From NCBI RefSeq assembly GCF_014268595.2, contig NZ_CP077091.1, positions 5,128,001-5,192,000 of the forward strand: 64,000 nucleotides of DNA, given 5' to 3'. Within the stretch, counting starts at the first letter, position 1. Every line of letters begins with the position of its first letter. Shown in pieces: positions 18,168-27,535 of the stretch. The notes beneath the pieces were generated by a model. The model worked only from the letters and a program-made list of their open reading frames with translations. It searched no databases and was not told the DNA's origin. Both the position numbers and the translations under genes were made by a program. This DNA comes from Pseudomonas hamedanensis. Lineage in GTDB: Bacteria > Pseudomonadota > Gammaproteobacteria > Pseudomonadales > Pseudomonadaceae.

Positions 18168-19469
18168 TTACTTGGCCGACTTGATCGCCGCGCCGAGTTT
18201 CTTGGCGGTGTCGGCCGGGTCGGCTTTCGGGTCGTTGATGTAGTTGGTCACGACATCAAAGAATGCGCCCTGCACGGCCAGCGTGGTCGCCATGTTGTGC
18301 GCCATGCTTGGTTGCAGGCCGCCGGACTTGGCGTCCGCGAGGAAATCCTTGGCCGCGGTCTGGGCGCAGGAGTCAAAGCCGAGCTTGTCCATGTTGTTCA
18401 ACATGTCGTTGCGTACCGGAATCGAGCCTTTGTTGATGCTGAAGACTTTCTGGAAGTTTTCACCCAGCACGACTTTGGCGATGTCCTGCTGACCGGCCGC
18501 AGTGCCTGCGTCCTTCTGCTTGAACACGGCCAGCGAGTCGATGTTGTAGGTGAACGCCTTGTCAGTGCCCGGGAAGGCCACGCACTCGTAGTCCTTGCCG
18601 GCGACTTTCTTGGCGGCGGTCCATTCGGATTTGGCCCAGTCACCCATGATCTGCATGCCGGCCTTGCCGTTGATGACCTTGGCCGCTTCCAGGTTCCAGT
18701 CCTGGCCTTTGCCGTCAGCGTCCATGTAGGTCGCGACTTTCTTCAGTTCGGTCAGTGCCTTGACCATCTCAGGGCCGGTCAGCGCGCTATTGTCCAGGTC
18801 GACCAGGGCTTTCTTGTAGCCATCCACACCCATGACCGAGAGCACCACGGCTTCGAACACGGTGCTGTCCTGCCAAGGCTGACCGCCGTGAGCCAGCGGA
18901 ATGAAGCCTGCCGCCTTCAGCTTGTCGCCGGCGGCGTAGAACTCTTCAAGGGTGGTTGGATTCTTGGTGATGCCGGCTTTCTTGAAGACTTCCGGGTTGA
19001 TCCACAGCCAGTTCACGCGGTGGATGTTCACCGGCACGGCCACGTAATCACCGTCGTACTTCACGGTATCGGAGACTTTCTTGTCGAGCAGGCTGTCCCA
19101 CTTTTCCGACTTGGCGACGTCTTCCAGCACGTCGGTGTCGAGCAGACCGGTCGATGCCCATTCCTGAATGTCCGGGCCTTTGATCTGGGCGACGCCCGGT
19201 GGATTGCCGGCCACGGCACGGCTTTTCAACACGGTCATGGCAGTCGCACCGCCACCGCCGGCGACAGCGCCGTCTTTCCAGGTGAAACCGTCTTTTTCGA
19301 CTTGAGCCTTGAGCACATCGACGGCGGCTTTTTCGCCACCGGAAGTCCACCAGTGCACGACTTCGACCGAACCTTTGGATTCGGCAGCGGAGACACTGAG
19401 CGGCAGGATTGCGAGCGGGAACAGGGAGGCGACAGAAATGACAGTAGCGAGGCGAGAAATCGCATTCAT
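18168..19469 (-). CDS. gtsA: Periplasmic glucose-binding protein GtsA
   Basis: Solute-binding protein of the Gts importer, 433 aa, with a signal peptide ending near SVSAAES. The mature part starts [15 protein letters not shown], typical of carbohydrate-binding ABC proteins. I chose ATG 19469 ([10 protein letters not shown]) with AAAGG upstream; a start 10 codons earlier lacks a ribosome site. It is the first gene of gtsABCD. The leader has a strong Crc-type motif and, further up, a motif shared with the AGE isomerase gene. Confidence 0.94.
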   Translation of the reverse strand: MNAISRLATVISVASLFPLAILPLSVSAAESKGSVEVVHWWTSGGEKAAVDVLKAQVEKDGFTWKDGAVAGGGGATAMTVLKSRAVAGNPPGVAQIKGPDIQEWASTGLLDTDVLEDVAKSEKWDSLLDKKVSDTVKYDGDYVAVPVNIHRVNWLWINPEVFKKAGITKNPTTLEEFYAAGDKLKAAGFIPLAHGGQPWQDSTVFEAVVLSVMGVDGYKKALVDLDNSALTGPEMVKALTELKKVATYMDADGKGQDWNLEAAKVINGKAGMQIMGDWAKSEWTAAKKVAGKDYECVAFPGTDKAFTYNIDSLAVFKQKDAGTAAGQQDIAKVVLGENFQKVFSINKGSIPVRNDMLNNMDKLGFDSCAQTAAKDFLADAKSGGLQPSMAHNMATTLAVQGAFFDVVTNYINDPKADPADTAKKLGAAIKSAK

Positions 19470-19482
19470 TCGAGATGTACCT

Positions 19483-19493
19483 TTCTTGTTGTT
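19483..19493 (-). promoter_or_regulatory. Hfq/Crc motif in gtsA leader
   Basis: Coding strand AACAACAAGAA contains AAnAAnAA and merges with the AAAGG ribosome site 14-24 nt before the start. Glucose uptake is a known Crc target in Pseudomonas. Confidence 0.6.
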
Positions 19494-19527
19494 ATGCATT
19501 GCAAGTCTGGTGCTTGCGCTGCACAGG

Positions 19528-19564
19528 AGTTTAAACAGGGCATTTCGCTTCGCAGGTAACGAAG
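19528..19564 (-). promoter_or_regulatory. Shared upstream motif at gtsA (possible GltR operator)
   Basis: On the plus strand AGTTTAAACA-N18-GTAACGAAG. The same two blocks with exactly the same 18-nt spacing occur upstream of the AGE isomerase gene (20883-20919), while the spacers differ. The conserved spacing suggests a regulator or promoter element; GltR is the obvious candidate because its gene is in the locus. Confidence 0.5.
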
Positions 19565-19588
19565 CGATGCGTAAATGTCACCACATGG

Positions 19589-20848
19589 TTACACAGGAGC
19601 AGGCCGAGACACCTGCGCCAAAGCCGTGGCCATGCTCGGCGCCAACGGTAATCGAGGGATCAGTACGGCTTGCCAGGCGTGATACAGATCGGGCTTGCCC
19701 AGCCAGATATCGGCGCTGGGCAGGTTCTGTGGACTGAGTTCGTGATGCCAGCTGCCGTCGCAGCGGTCGATGAAATGCGTCTCGCAGAATTCCCAGAACA
19801 GTCGGTACCAGGTTTCGTATTGCGCCTCGCCCGTGCGTTTGAGCAGGGCACTGGCGGCGGCACTTGCTTCGGCGTGCGTCCAGTGCAGGCGATGACGGAC
19901 GACCGCCTGGTTGTCCCAGTCGAGGGTGTAGACGATGCCCGGCGCACCGTCGACATCCCAGCCGTGGCGGCAGTTGTTCTCGAACAGCTTTTGCGCATCG
20001 GTTGCCAGCCAGCCCGGTGTGAGCATGCCGGCCTGGACCCGCGCGGCTTCCAGGTGCAACAACAGCCGCGCCCACTCGAACCCGTGGCCCGGGGTGGTGC
20101 CGTAAGGGCGGAAACCATCGGCGGGATTGGCGTGGTTGTAGTCGCGCAGCGGTTGCCAGTCTCGATCGAAATGTTCGATAACCCTGTACCCGTTGGCAGC
20201 GGCGTGACCGTGGATCACTCGCTCGACGATGCGTTGCGCACGGATCAGCCAGCGCGGGTCTTCAGTGACATCGGCCAGCGCAAGGAACGCTTCGGTCGCG
20301 TGCATGTTGCTGTTGGCGCCGCGATAGGCTTCTTCTTCACTCCAGTCGCGATTGAAGAACTCGCGCATCGCGCCCTCTTCTTCGCTCCAGAAATACCTGT
20401 CGATGATGTCGATCGCATCATCAAGCAGGGCCTGTGCGCCGGGCCGTTGCGCGACCACCGCAGAGCTGGCGGCCAGCGCGACGAAGGCGTGCAGGTAGGC
20501 GTTTTTGCCGGTGTTGTCGTCACGGTGCCCGGCGGCCGCAAACCAGCCGCCGTGCAGCGCATCGCGCAACGGCCCGCGCAGGGCGGCGATGCCGTGATCG
20601 ACCAGTTCGGCAAACCCCGGCAGGCCCTGAATGTGGGCCATGGCGAAACTGTGGGTCATGCGCGCGGTGTTCATGGTTTCAGCTTGGGCGTTCACCGGCA
20701 GGTGGCCGCGCTCGTCGAGATTGCCGAAGCCTTCAGGCAGCTTCGAGGCTTTGGCGAAATCCAGCAGGCGCAGGCCTTCGGCGGCGAGCCATTGCTGATG
20801 GGCAGGGGCGTTCAGCCAACTGCTGAAGCCTGGATGAAAGGTGTCCAT
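19589..20848 (-). CDS. AGE-family sugar isomerase (D-mannose isomerase / N-acylglucosamine 2-epimerase-like)
   Basis: Alpha/alpha-barrel enzyme of 419 aa. Family hallmarks are HATEAFLALADVTED, PGHGFEWARLLLHLE and WTHAEASAAASAL, with His and Glu residues at the expected active-site positions. In Pseudomonas such proteins are usually D-mannose isomerases making fructose, but other aldose-ketose pairs are possible. The start ATG 20848 has AAGGG upstream. It sits between gtrS and gtsA, where P. aeruginosa has no gene in my recollection. Its upstream motif and Crc-type leader match those of gtsA, so it appears to belong to the same regulon. Confidence 0.82.
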   Translation of the reverse strand: MDTFHPGFSSWLNAPAHQQWLAAEGLRLLDFAKASKLPEGFGNLDERGHLPVNAQAETMNTARMTHSFAMAHIQGLPGFAELVDHGIAALRGPLRDALHGGWFAAAGHRDDNTGKNAYLHAFVALAASSAVVAQRPGAQALLDDAIDIIDRYFWSEEEGAMREFFNRDWSEEEAYRGANSNMHATEAFLALADVTEDPRWLIRAQRIVERVIHGHAAANGYRVIEHFDRDWQPLRDYNHANPADGFRPYGTTPGHGFEWARLLLHLEAARVQAGMLTPGWLATDAQKLFENNCRHGWDVDGAPGIVYTLDWDNQAVVRHRLHWTHAEASAAASALLKRTGEAQYETWYRLFWEFCETHFIDRCDGSWHHELSPQNLPSADIWLGKPDLYHAWQAVLIPRLPLAPSMATALAQVSRPAPV

Positions 20849-20862
20849 GGAGTGGCCCTTTT

Positions 20863-20870
20863 TTGTTGTT
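20863..20870 (-). promoter_or_regulatory. Hfq/Crc motif in isomerase leader
   Basis: Coding strand AACAACAA followed by AAAA and the ribosome site, about 15 nt before the start codon. The leader block CATAACAACAA is identical to that of gtsA. Confidence 0.55.
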
Positions 20871-20882
20871 ATGACTGCGGGC

Positions 20883-20919
20883 AGTTTAAACAACGGGCCG
20901 GGCTGGGCTTGTAACGAAG
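20883..20919 (-). promoter_or_regulatory. Shared upstream motif at the isomerase gene (possible GltR operator)
   Basis: AGTTTAAACA-N18-GTAACGAAG on the plus strand, the same arrangement as at 19528-19564 before gtsA. Confidence 0.5.
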
Positions 20920-20971
20920 GGGACGGGGTTTGTCACTGGCTTGTGACATTTGTATTGATGCATCTGACGCC

Positions 20972-21054
20972 TTCGCGAGCAGGCTCGCTCCCACAGGTGA
21001 ACGCATTCCACCCGCCGCAACGCGGTCGAATGTGGGAGCGGGCTTGCTCGCGAA
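20972..21054. repeat. REPIN, GTGGGAGCGGGCTTGCTCGCGA family
   Basis: Arms TTCGCGAGCAGGCTCGCTCCCACA and TGTGGGAGCGGGCTTGCTCGCGAA, imperfect reverse complements, between gtrS and the isomerase gene. Confidence 0.82.
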
Positions 21055-21073
21055 GAACGGTAACGCGGTCTGA

Positions 21074-22543
21074 CTAATCAACACTGCGCGGCAACTGCAA
21101 CGTCACCCGCAACCCGCCCTCGCGCAGATTCTGCAACGTCACCTCGCCGCCATGGCTATGGGCAATGTTGCGCGCAATCCCCAGGCCCAACCCATAGCCC
21201 TGCTGCTGCCCCGCGAGTCTGAAGTGCGGCTCGAACACCTGCTCCAGCCGCTGCTGCGGCACGCCCGGCCCTTCATCATCGACATGCAAAACAAACGCGC
21301 TGTCATCGTCATCGATGTGCAGGTGCGCGTTTTGCCCGTACTTCAAGGCGTTGTCGATCAGGTTGCCGATGCAGCGCTTGAGCGCCAGCGGCTTGCCCGG
21401 ATACGCCGACAGCGCCCGCCCGTGCTGGGTGACGCGGCCATTGCCGTTGGGCGCCAGGTACGGCTCGACCAGACAATCGAGCACATGATTGAGGTCCACC
21501 GGCTCGATGTTTTCATGGATGTCGGTGTCTTTGACGCATTGCAGCGCGCCTTTGACCAACAACTCCAACTCATCGAGATCGCGGCCGAATTTGGCTTGCA
21601 GTTTTTCGTCTTCCAGCAATTCGACGCGCAGGCGCAATCGCGTGATCGGCGTGCGCAGGTCATGGGAAATCGCACTGAATAACTGGCTGCGTTCGGTCAG
21701 ATAGCGGCTGATGCGCTCGCGCATGGTGTTGAACGCGCGACCCACTTCAACCACTTCGCTGCCGCCGCCCTCGGCGACCGGCTCGACGTCGGCACCCAGC
21801 GACAGGTCGCGCGCCGCCCGCGCCAGACGCTTGAGTGGCCGGCTCTGCCAATGCACCAGCAGACCGATGAACAGCAAAAGAAAACCACTGGTGAGCACGA
21901 TGAACCAGACCTGCTGCGCCGGCAGGCCTTGCTCTTCGAGACTGGTGTACGGCTCGGGCAACAGCGAGGCGATGTACAGCCATTCGCCCGGGGCCATTTG
22001 AATTTGCGTGACCAGCACTGGCGGATTGACCGGTTCGAGGGTCAGCGCGTAGTGCGCCCAGGAACGCGGCAACTCGTCGAGTTTCAGCCCGGCGTTGAAA
22101 ATCCGCAGGTCCTCGGGACTGACAAACGTCACCGAAATATCGGTGTCATGCCCCAGGGTCTGCCGCAGCACTTCATCCACCGCTTTCATCACCGCCGCCT
22201 TGCGCGGCGTGACCGGCAGCACTTCCATGCCCAGCGGTCGGTCATTGAGCGTCACCACGAATCGCGTGCCGCCCATGCTGCGCAACTGGTCGAGTACCAG
22301 CGGCCGATAGGCCACCGGCAGAGAGCGGAAATAGCTGACGCTGGCGGTCATCGAATGAGCGAGGCTACGGGCACTGGTGACCAGCCCCTCAAGCTGAGTG
22401 GCGCGCAGTTGCGAGACCCAGATCACGCTGGATAACGTCTGCGCGAACAGCACCGCGAGCAGCGTCAACAGCAGCATGCGACCGAGCAGCGAGCGCGGCA
22501 CCGGGACCCTGGCAGCGAGTTTGCGCAGCGACTCAGTGACCAT
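21074..22543 (-). CDS. gtrS: Sensor histidine kinase GtrS
   Basis: Membrane kinase of the glucose-responsive GtrS/GltR pair, reported in Pseudomonas to sense 2-ketogluconate or 6-phosphogluconate. It has 489 aa: TM1 about residues 22-42, a periplasmic domain to about 210, TM2 about 212-232, HAMP, the phospho-acceptor FSAISHDLRTPI with His294, and an ATPase domain with NLIDNALKYG, DEGPGVP and GYGLGLGIAR. ATG 22543 (MVTESLRKL) overlaps the gltR stop by 11 nt; a longer start at 22585 would overlap more. It is co-transcribed with gltR. Confidence 0.9.
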   Translation of the reverse strand: MVTESLRKLAARVPVPRSLLGRMLLLTLLAVLFAQTLSSVIWVSQLRATQLEGLVTSARSLAHSMTASVSYFRSLPVAYRPLVLDQLRSMGGTRFVVTLNDRPLGMEVLPVTPRKAAVMKAVDEVLRQTLGHDTDISVTFVSPEDLRIFNAGLKLDELPRSWAHYALTLEPVNPPVLVTQIQMAPGEWLYIASLLPEPYTSLEEQGLPAQQVWFIVLTSGFLLLFIGLLVHWQSRPLKRLARAARDLSLGADVEPVAEGGGSEVVEVGRAFNTMRERISRYLTERSQLFSAISHDLRTPITRLRLRVELLEDEKLQAKFGRDLDELELLVKGALQCVKDTDIHENIEPVDLNHVLDCLVEPYLAPNGNGRVTQHGRALSAYPGKPLALKRCIGNLIDNALKYGQNAHLHIDDDDSAFVLHVDDEGPGVPQQRLEQVFEPHFRLAGQQQGYGLGLGIARNIAHSHGGEVTLQNLREGGLRVTLQLPRSVD

Positions 22544-23264
22544 TGCCGGCAACCACATTGGCTGCCAGCTGATAACCGCTGCCACGCACGGTGCGGATCA
22601 GCCGCGGCGGTTTTTCGGTGTCGCGCAGGCGCTGGCGCAAACGGCTGACGGCCATGTCGACGATGCGGTCGAGCGGCATCAGATCGCGGCCACGGGTGGC
22701 GTTGCCGATGGTGTCACGGTCGAGGATTTGCTGCGGGTGATCAAGGAACAGTTTGAGCAAGGCGAAATCGGCGCCGGAGAGAATCACTTCCTCGCCGTCA
22801 GCGTGAAACAGCCGGTGACTGACCATGTCCAGGCGCCAGTCATCGAAGGCCAGCACTTCACTGCCGCTGCGTTCGTGAGCGAATTGCGCGCGGCGCAGCA
22901 GGGCCTTGATCCGCGCTTGCAGTTCGCGCGGGCTGAACGGTTTGCCAAGGTAATCGTCAGCGCCGAGTTCCAGACCGATCACCCGGTCGGCTTCGTCGGA
23001 ACTGGCGGTGAGCATGATGATCGGCACCTGCGCCTGACGCGGATGCTGGCGCACCCAACGGCACAGGCTGAAACCGTCTTCGTCGGGCAACATGACATCG
23101 AGGATCACCAGATCGCTCGGCGCTTCGTTGAGTGCCTGGCGAAAACCGGCGCCATCGGCGGTGGCCCGCACCTGAAACCCGGCGCGGGTCAGGTAGGTTT
23201 CCAGCAACTCGCGTATTTCCTGGTCGTCATCGACCAACAATATCGACTTGTTGACTGAGCTCAC
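22533..23264 (-). CDS. gltR: Response regulator GltR
   Basis: OmpR/PhoB-type regulator of glucose transport, 243 aa. The receiver has acidic residues VDDD at 11-14 and phospho-acceptor Asp56 in LVILDVMLPDEDG; the winged-helix output domain ends with IRTVRGSGYQL. The start is GTG 23264 with AAGGA 10 nt upstream. The ribosome site directly abuts an AACAACAA Crc-type motif. gltR and gtrS overlap, as expected for an operon. Confidence 0.92.
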   Translation of the reverse strand: MSSVNKSILLVDDDQEIRELLETYLTRAGFQVRATADGAGFRQALNEAPSDLVILDVMLPDEDGFSLCRWVRQHPRQAQVPIIMLTASSDEADRVIGLELGADDYLGKPFSPRELQARIKALLRRAQFAHERSGSEVLAFDDWRLDMVSHRLFHADGEEVILSGADFALLKLFLDHPQQILDRDTIGNATRGRDLMPLDRIVDMAVSRLRQRLRDTEKPPRLIRTVRGSGYQLAANVVAGNGH

Positions 23265-23277
23265 TTCGAAGGCATCC

Positions 23278-23285
23278 TTGTTGTT
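23278..23285 (-). promoter_or_regulatory. Hfq/Crc motif in gltR leader
   Basis: Coding strand AACAACAA runs straight into GGA, so bound Hfq/Crc would mask the gltR ribosome site. Confidence 0.5.
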
Positions 23286-23356
23286 GGAGTTGGGGCGGAT
23301 TATGCCTTAAGGACTGATTTTACAAACACCACAAAACCACTGTGGAAAACAAACCT

Positions 23357-23487
23357 GTGGCGAGGGGATTTATCTGTGGTGAGGGGATTTATCCCCGATG
23401 GCCTGCGCAGCAGGCCTTAGCTTTTTGGGGCCGCTTCGCTGCCCAGCGGGGATAAATCCCCTCGCCACAGATAAATCCCCTCGCCAC
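23357..23487. repeat. Self-nested REPIN, GTGGCGAGG family
   Basis: The left arm reads GTGGCGAGGGGATTTAT, then CT, then GTGGTGAGGGGATTTATCCCC. The right arm mirrors this with GGGGATAAATCCCCTCGCCAC, AG, ATAAATCCCCTCGCCAC. Both arms are duplicated, so one REPIN appears to lie inside another of the same family. It is located between glk and gltR. Confidence 0.82.
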
Positions 23488-23516
23488 ATAGGCTCACGCC
23501 TATAGTTGACCGTGTT

Positions 23517-24476
23517 TCAGGTCCGGATTGCTTGATCCAGGGCCACGCCCGCGCCGACCAGCCCGGAATACGGTGCCGTGACCAGCCACACCGGGATGCC
23601 TTTGAAGTAATCGCTCATGCAGCCCTTGTCGGCGAAGCAGCGGGCGAAACCGCTTTGGAGGAAGAAATCGGCGAACCGTGGAATGACCCCACCGACGATA
23701 AACACCCCGCCGCGTGCGCCGGTGGTCAACACGTTGTTGCCGGCCACTCGACCGAGCCAGCAGCAGAACTGCTCGAGCACTTCCAGAGCAATCGGATCAC
23801 CGGCCAGACCGGCCGCTGTAATCGCTTCTGGTGTATCGAGGATCGGCTCATGCCCATCCACCGCGCAGATTGCCCGGTACAGCCGAGGCAAGCCGCTGCC
23901 GCTCAACGCGGTTTCCGCGCTGACATGGCCGATCTCGCTGTAGATGTGCTGCCACAGTTGCGTTTCCCGCGGGCTGCTCAGCGGCAGATCGACATGACCG
24001 CCCTCGCCCGGCAACGCGGCAAAGCGACCTTCGCCCAGATCGAGCAAGGTGCCGACACCCAGGCCAGTGCCCGGGCCGATGACCACGGCCGGACGCAACG
24101 GCTCCGGCGTGCCCTCACAAACGACGCGGAATTCGCCCGGCTGCAAGCGCGTCATGCCCAGCGCCATCGCCGAGAAGTCGTTGGTCAGCAACAACTGCTC
24201 GACCTGCAATGTCTTGCAGAACGCGCTGCGACTGAGTCGCCAATGATTGTTGGTGAATTTGAATTCATCGCCGCTGACCGGACCGGCCACCGACAGACAC
24301 ACCGAACCGATCGAACCCGGCGCCAGACCGAGCCCGCTCAGGTACAGGCCGATCGCCTCCTCCGGGGTGGCAAAGTCGGCCGTGGCCAGCACCTGGACCG
24401 ATTGCAATTGCTGGTTTTGCCACAACGCGAACCGCGCGTTGGTGCCTCCGATGTCACCGACCAAAGCCAGTTTCAA
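23517..24476 (-). CDS. glk: Glucokinase Glk
   Basis: Phosphorylates glucose imported by Gts to glucose-6-phosphate with ATP. It has 319 aa, with the N-terminal phosphate loop [14 protein letters not shown], the catalytic-region [12 protein letters not shown] and [10 protein letters not shown]. The start codon is TTG (24476-24474) sharing TTGA with the edd stop, a 4-nt overlap; no ATG precedes the glycine-rich loop, so TTG is the only reasonable start. It is translationally coupled to edd, as in P. aeruginosa. Confidence 0.93.
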   Translation of the reverse strand: MKLALVGDIGGTNARFALWQNQQLQSVQVLATADFATPEEAIGLYLSGLGLAPGSIGSVCLSVAGPVSGDEFKFTNNHWRLSRSAFCKTLQVEQLLLTNDFSAMALGMTRLQPGEFRVVCEGTPEPLRPAVVIGPGTGLGVGTLLDLGEGRFAALPGEGGHVDLPLSSPRETQLWQHIYSEIGHVSAETALSGSGLPRLYRAICAVDGHEPILDTPEAITAAGLAGDPIALEVLEQFCCWLGRVAGNNVLTTGARGGVFIVGGVIPRFADFFLQSGFARCFADKGCMSDYFKGIPVWLVTAPYSGLVGAGVALDQAIRT

Positions 24477-26299
24477 TTAAGCGTCTCCAGGGCAGAAGTA
24501 AAGGCGCTGGCGCCCTGCTCCGCCGAGCTGAAGGCCATGCGCATGAAGCCGAACAGTTCACGCCCGCTGCCGATGTTGTTGCCCAACAGGCCTTTGGCGG
24601 GTTCGCGCGCTGCGAATTCGGCGGCGTCGACCTTGAGTTCCAAGGTGCCTTTGACGCCATCGACGCGGATGATATCGCCCTCTTGCACGCGCGCCAAAGC
24701 GCCGCCGACATAAGCTTCGGGGCTGACGTGAATTGCCGCCGGGATTTTCCCCGAGGCGCCGGACATGCGCCCGTCCGTCACCAGCGCCACTTTGAAGCCG
24801 CGATCCTGCAGCACGCCGAGGAACGGCGTCATCTTGTGCAGCTCCGGCATACCGTTCGAACGCGGGCCCTGGAAGCGCATCACCGCAACGAAATCTTTTT
24901 CGAGCAGACCGGCCTTGAACGCATCGGCCAGGTCCTGCTGATCCTCAAACACCATCGCCGGCGCTTCGACAATCTGGTTTTCCAGGGCCACGGCAGACAC
25001 TTTCATCACACCGCGACCGAGGTTGCCTTCCATCACGCGCAATCCGCCCTCTTGCGAGAACGCACGGGACACCGGACGCAAGATGTTTTCGTCGAGGCTG
25101 TCGGTCGGGCCTTCGCGCCAGACCAACTCGCCGTTATCGAGGAACGGCTCTTTGGTGTACCGGCTCAGGCCATGGCCGAGCACGGTGTTGACGTCTTCGT
25201 GCAACAGACCGGCGCCGAGCAGCTCCCGGATCAGGAACGACATGCCGCCGGCGGCCTGGAAATGGTTGATGTCAGCTTTGCCGTTCGGATAGACGTGGCT
25301 GAGGGTCGGCACGACTTCGGAGAGGTCGGCCATGTCCTGCCAGGTCAGTTGAATGCCCGCCGCCATGGCGATGGCCGGCATGTGCAGGGTGTGGTTGGTC
25401 GAGCCGCCAGTGGCGTGCAGCGCGACGATTGAATTGACCAGCGCCTTCTCGTCGACAATTTCGCCGATCGGCATGAAGTTGCCGTTCTGCTTCGTCAGGC
25501 GCGTGACCTGATGCGCGGCTTCGCGAGTCAGGGCATCACGCAGCGGCGTGTTCGGGTTGACGAAAGACGCGCCCGGCAAGTGCAAGCCCATGACTTCCAT
25601 CAGCAACTGGTTGGTGTTGGCGGTGCCGTAGAACGTGCAAGTGCCCGGGCTGTGGTAGGACTTCATCTCCGATTCCAGCAGCTCTTCGCGAGTGGCCTTG
25701 CCTTCGGCGTACTTCTGACGGACGTCGGCTTTTTCCTTGTTGGAAATACCCGAGACCATCGGCCCGCCCGGCACAAAGATGGTAGGCAAGTGACCGAAAC
25801 GCAGCGAGCCCATCATCAGGCCCGGGACGATCTTGTCGCAGATGCCGAGCATCAGCGCGCCGTCGAACATGTTGTGCGACAGCGCCACGGCGGTCGACAT
25901 GGCGATGACTTCGCGGCTCGGCAGGCTCAGTTCCATGCCCGGTTCGCCCTGGGTTACGCCGTCGCACATTGCAGGCGTGCCGCCGGCAAACTGGCCGACC
26001 GAGCCGATTTCGCGCAGGGCGTTCTTGATTTGCTGCGGGAACACTTCGTACGGCTGGTGCGCAGAAAGCATGTCGTTATACGAAGACACAATGGCGATGT
26101 TCGCCGAGTTCATCATCCGCAGGCTGTGCTTGTCTTCGCTGCCGCACCCGGCCACGCCGTGGGCGAAGTTGGCGCATTGCAGCTTGCCGCGCATCGGCCC
26201 GTCAGTGGCGGCGCCGCGAATCAATGCAAGGTAAGCCTGACGCGTGGCGCGGCTGCGGGCGATAAGCCGTTCGGTGACCTCAAGAACGCGGGGATGCAT
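24473..26299 (-). CDS. edd: 6-phosphogluconate dehydratase Edd
   Basis: Iron-sulfur dehydratase making KDPG from 6-phosphogluconate, the committed Entner-Doudoroff step. It has 608 aa, the family length, with conserved [42 protein letters not shown] and [19 protein letters not shown]. It heads edd-glk (with gltR-gtrS downstream after a REPIN) and diverges from gap. A HexR-like half operator lies 60 nt upstream. Confidence 0.96.
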   Translation of the reverse strand: MHPRVLEVTERLIARSRATRQAYLALIRGAATDGPMRGKLQCANFAHGVAGCGSEDKHSLRMMNSANIAIVSSYNDMLSAHQPYEVFPQQIKNALREIGSVGQFAGGTPAMCDGVTQGEPGMELSLPSREVIAMSTAVALSHNMFDGALMLGICDKIVPGLMMGSLRFGHLPTIFVPGGPMVSGISNKEKADVRQKYAEGKATREELLESEMKSYHSPGTCTFYGTANTNQLLMEVMGLHLPGASFVNPNTPLRDALTREAAHQVTRLTKQNGNFMPIGEIVDEKALVNSIVALHATGGSTNHTLHMPAIAMAAGIQLTWQDMADLSEVVPTLSHVYPNGKADINHFQAAGGMSFLIRELLGAGLLHEDVNTVLGHGLSRYTKEPFLDNGELVWREGPTDSLDENILRPVSRAFSQEGGLRVMEGNLGRGVMKVSAVALENQIVEAPAMVFEDQQDLADAFKAGLLEKDFVAVMRFQGPRSNGMPELHKMTPFLGVLQDRGFKVALVTDGRMSGASGKIPAAIHVSPEAYVGGALARVQEGDIIRVDGVKGTLELKVDAAEFAAREPAKGLLGNNIGSGRELFGFMRMAFSSAEQGASAFTSALETLN

Positions 26300-26358
26300 G
26301 TGTAGAACTCCAGGCTAACGGATGTGGCGACCTGATTGTCTATGCTGGTCAAACACCG

Positions 26359-26373
26359 TTGTCGTTGGAATGA
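26359..26373. promoter_or_regulatory. HexR-like operator upstream of edd
   Basis: TTGT-N7-ATGA, matching one half of TTGT-N7-ACAA. The surrounding TTGTCGTTGGAAT closely matches the reverse complement of the gap site (TTGTTGTTGGAAT), which supports a common binding protein. Confidence 0.55.
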
Positions 26374-26481
26374 CGGACGGTTTTTTTGACCATTCGGACC
26401 AGTTGATTCAGGTCACTCGTTGTAGATAAAACAAAATATTGCCACTAAAAAGGCTTGTTTTCTATTTTTATGCGAATAATC

Positions 26482-26496
26482 TTGTAATTCCAACAA
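26482..26496. promoter_or_regulatory. HexR operator upstream of gap
   Basis: A perfect TTGT-N7-ACAA, 24 nt before the gap start. It overlaps the A-rich Crc-type motif at 26492-26499. Confidence 0.68.
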
Positions 26497-26499
26497 CAA
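26492..26499 (+). promoter_or_regulatory. Possible Hfq/Crc motif in gap leader
   Basis: AACAACAA, about 20 nt before the gap start codon. It is embedded in the HexR operator, so one or both readings may be functional. Confidence 0.4.
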
Positions 26500-26519
26500 A
26501 ACGACGGCGGCGCTGTTCC

Positions 26520-27521
26520 ATGACTCTACGAATCGCAATCAATGGTTTTGGCCGCATCGGCCGTAATGTCCTGCGCGCACTGTATACCCAAGGCTATCGT
26601 CAAGACCTGCAGATCGTCGCCATCAACGATCTGGGTGACAGTTCGATCAATGCCCATCTGCTCAAATACGACACCGTTCATGGCACCTTCGATGCCGAAG
26701 TGGCTCATGACAACGAAAGCCTGACGGTCAACGGCGACCGCATTGCAGTCAGCGCCATTCGCAACCCGGCCGAACTGCCATGGGCCGCGGAAAAGATTGA
26801 TGTGGTGTTCGAATGCACCGGTCTCTTTACCGACCGCGCCAAAGCCGCCGCGCATATTGGCGCCGGCGCCCGCAAGGTGATCATCTCGGCCCCGGCCAAA
26901 GGCGCCGACGCCACTGTCGTCTACGGCGTCAACCACGACATTCTGCGCCAGTCGCACCAGATTATTTCCAACGCCTCGTGCACCACCAACTGCCTCGCGC
27001 CCGTGGCGCAAGTGCTGCACCGCGAACTGGGCATCGAAAGCGGTCTGATGACCACTATTCATGCCTACACCAACGACCAGAACCTCACCGACGTTTATCA
27101 CACCGACCCGTACCGCGCGCGTTCGGCCACCCAGAACATGATCCCGAGCAAGACCGGCGCTGCCGAAGCGGTCGGCCTGGTGCTGCCGGAACTGGCCGGC
27201 AAATTGACCGGCATGGCCGTGCGCGTGCCGGTGATCAACGTGTCGCTGGTGGATTTGACGGTACAGCTCAAGCGTGAAGCCTCGGCGGACGAAGTCAACG
27301 CACTGCTGAAAGCGGCGAGCCAGCATTCGAAGATTTTGGGTTACAACACGTTGCCGCTGGTTTCCAGCGACTTCAACCACAACCCGCTGTCGTCGATTTT
27401 TGACGCCAACCACACCAAGTCCAGCGGCAAATTGCTGAAAGTGCTGGCCTGGTACGACAACGAATGGGGCTTCTCCAACCGCATGCTGGATAACTGCCTG
27501 GCGTTGTGTAACGCCGAATAA
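26520..27521 (+). CDS. gap: Glyceraldehyde-3-phosphate dehydrogenase, type I
   Basis: Oxidises glyceraldehyde-3-phosphate released by Eda. It has 333 aa, with the Rossmann motif [10 protein letters not shown] at residues 7-16, Asp in VAINDLG (NAD preference likely), catalytic Cys154 in SNASCTTNC and [10 protein letters not shown] with the partner His. ATG 26520 was chosen because the Rossmann motif follows at once; a longer frame from 26439 adds an implausible tail. It diverges from edd and is equivalent to PA3195 gapA in the HexR regulon. Confidence 0.95.
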   Translation: MTLRIAINGFGRIGRNVLRALYTQGYRQDLQIVAINDLGDSSINAHLLKYDTVHGTFDAEVAHDNESLTVNGDRIAVSAIRNPAELPWAAEKIDVVFECTGLFTDRAKAAAHIGAGARKVIISAPAKGADATVVYGVNHDILRQSHQIISNASCTTNCLAPVAQVLHRELGIESGLMTTIHAYTNDQNLTDVYHTDPYRARSATQNMIPSKTGAAEAVGLVLPELAGKLTGMAVRVPVINVSLVDLTVQLKREASADEVNALLKAASQHSKILGYNTLPLVSSDFNHNPLSSIFDANHTKSSGKLLKVLAWYDNEWGFSNRMLDNCLALCNAE

Positions 27522-27535
27522 ACGGGTGGCTCTTC

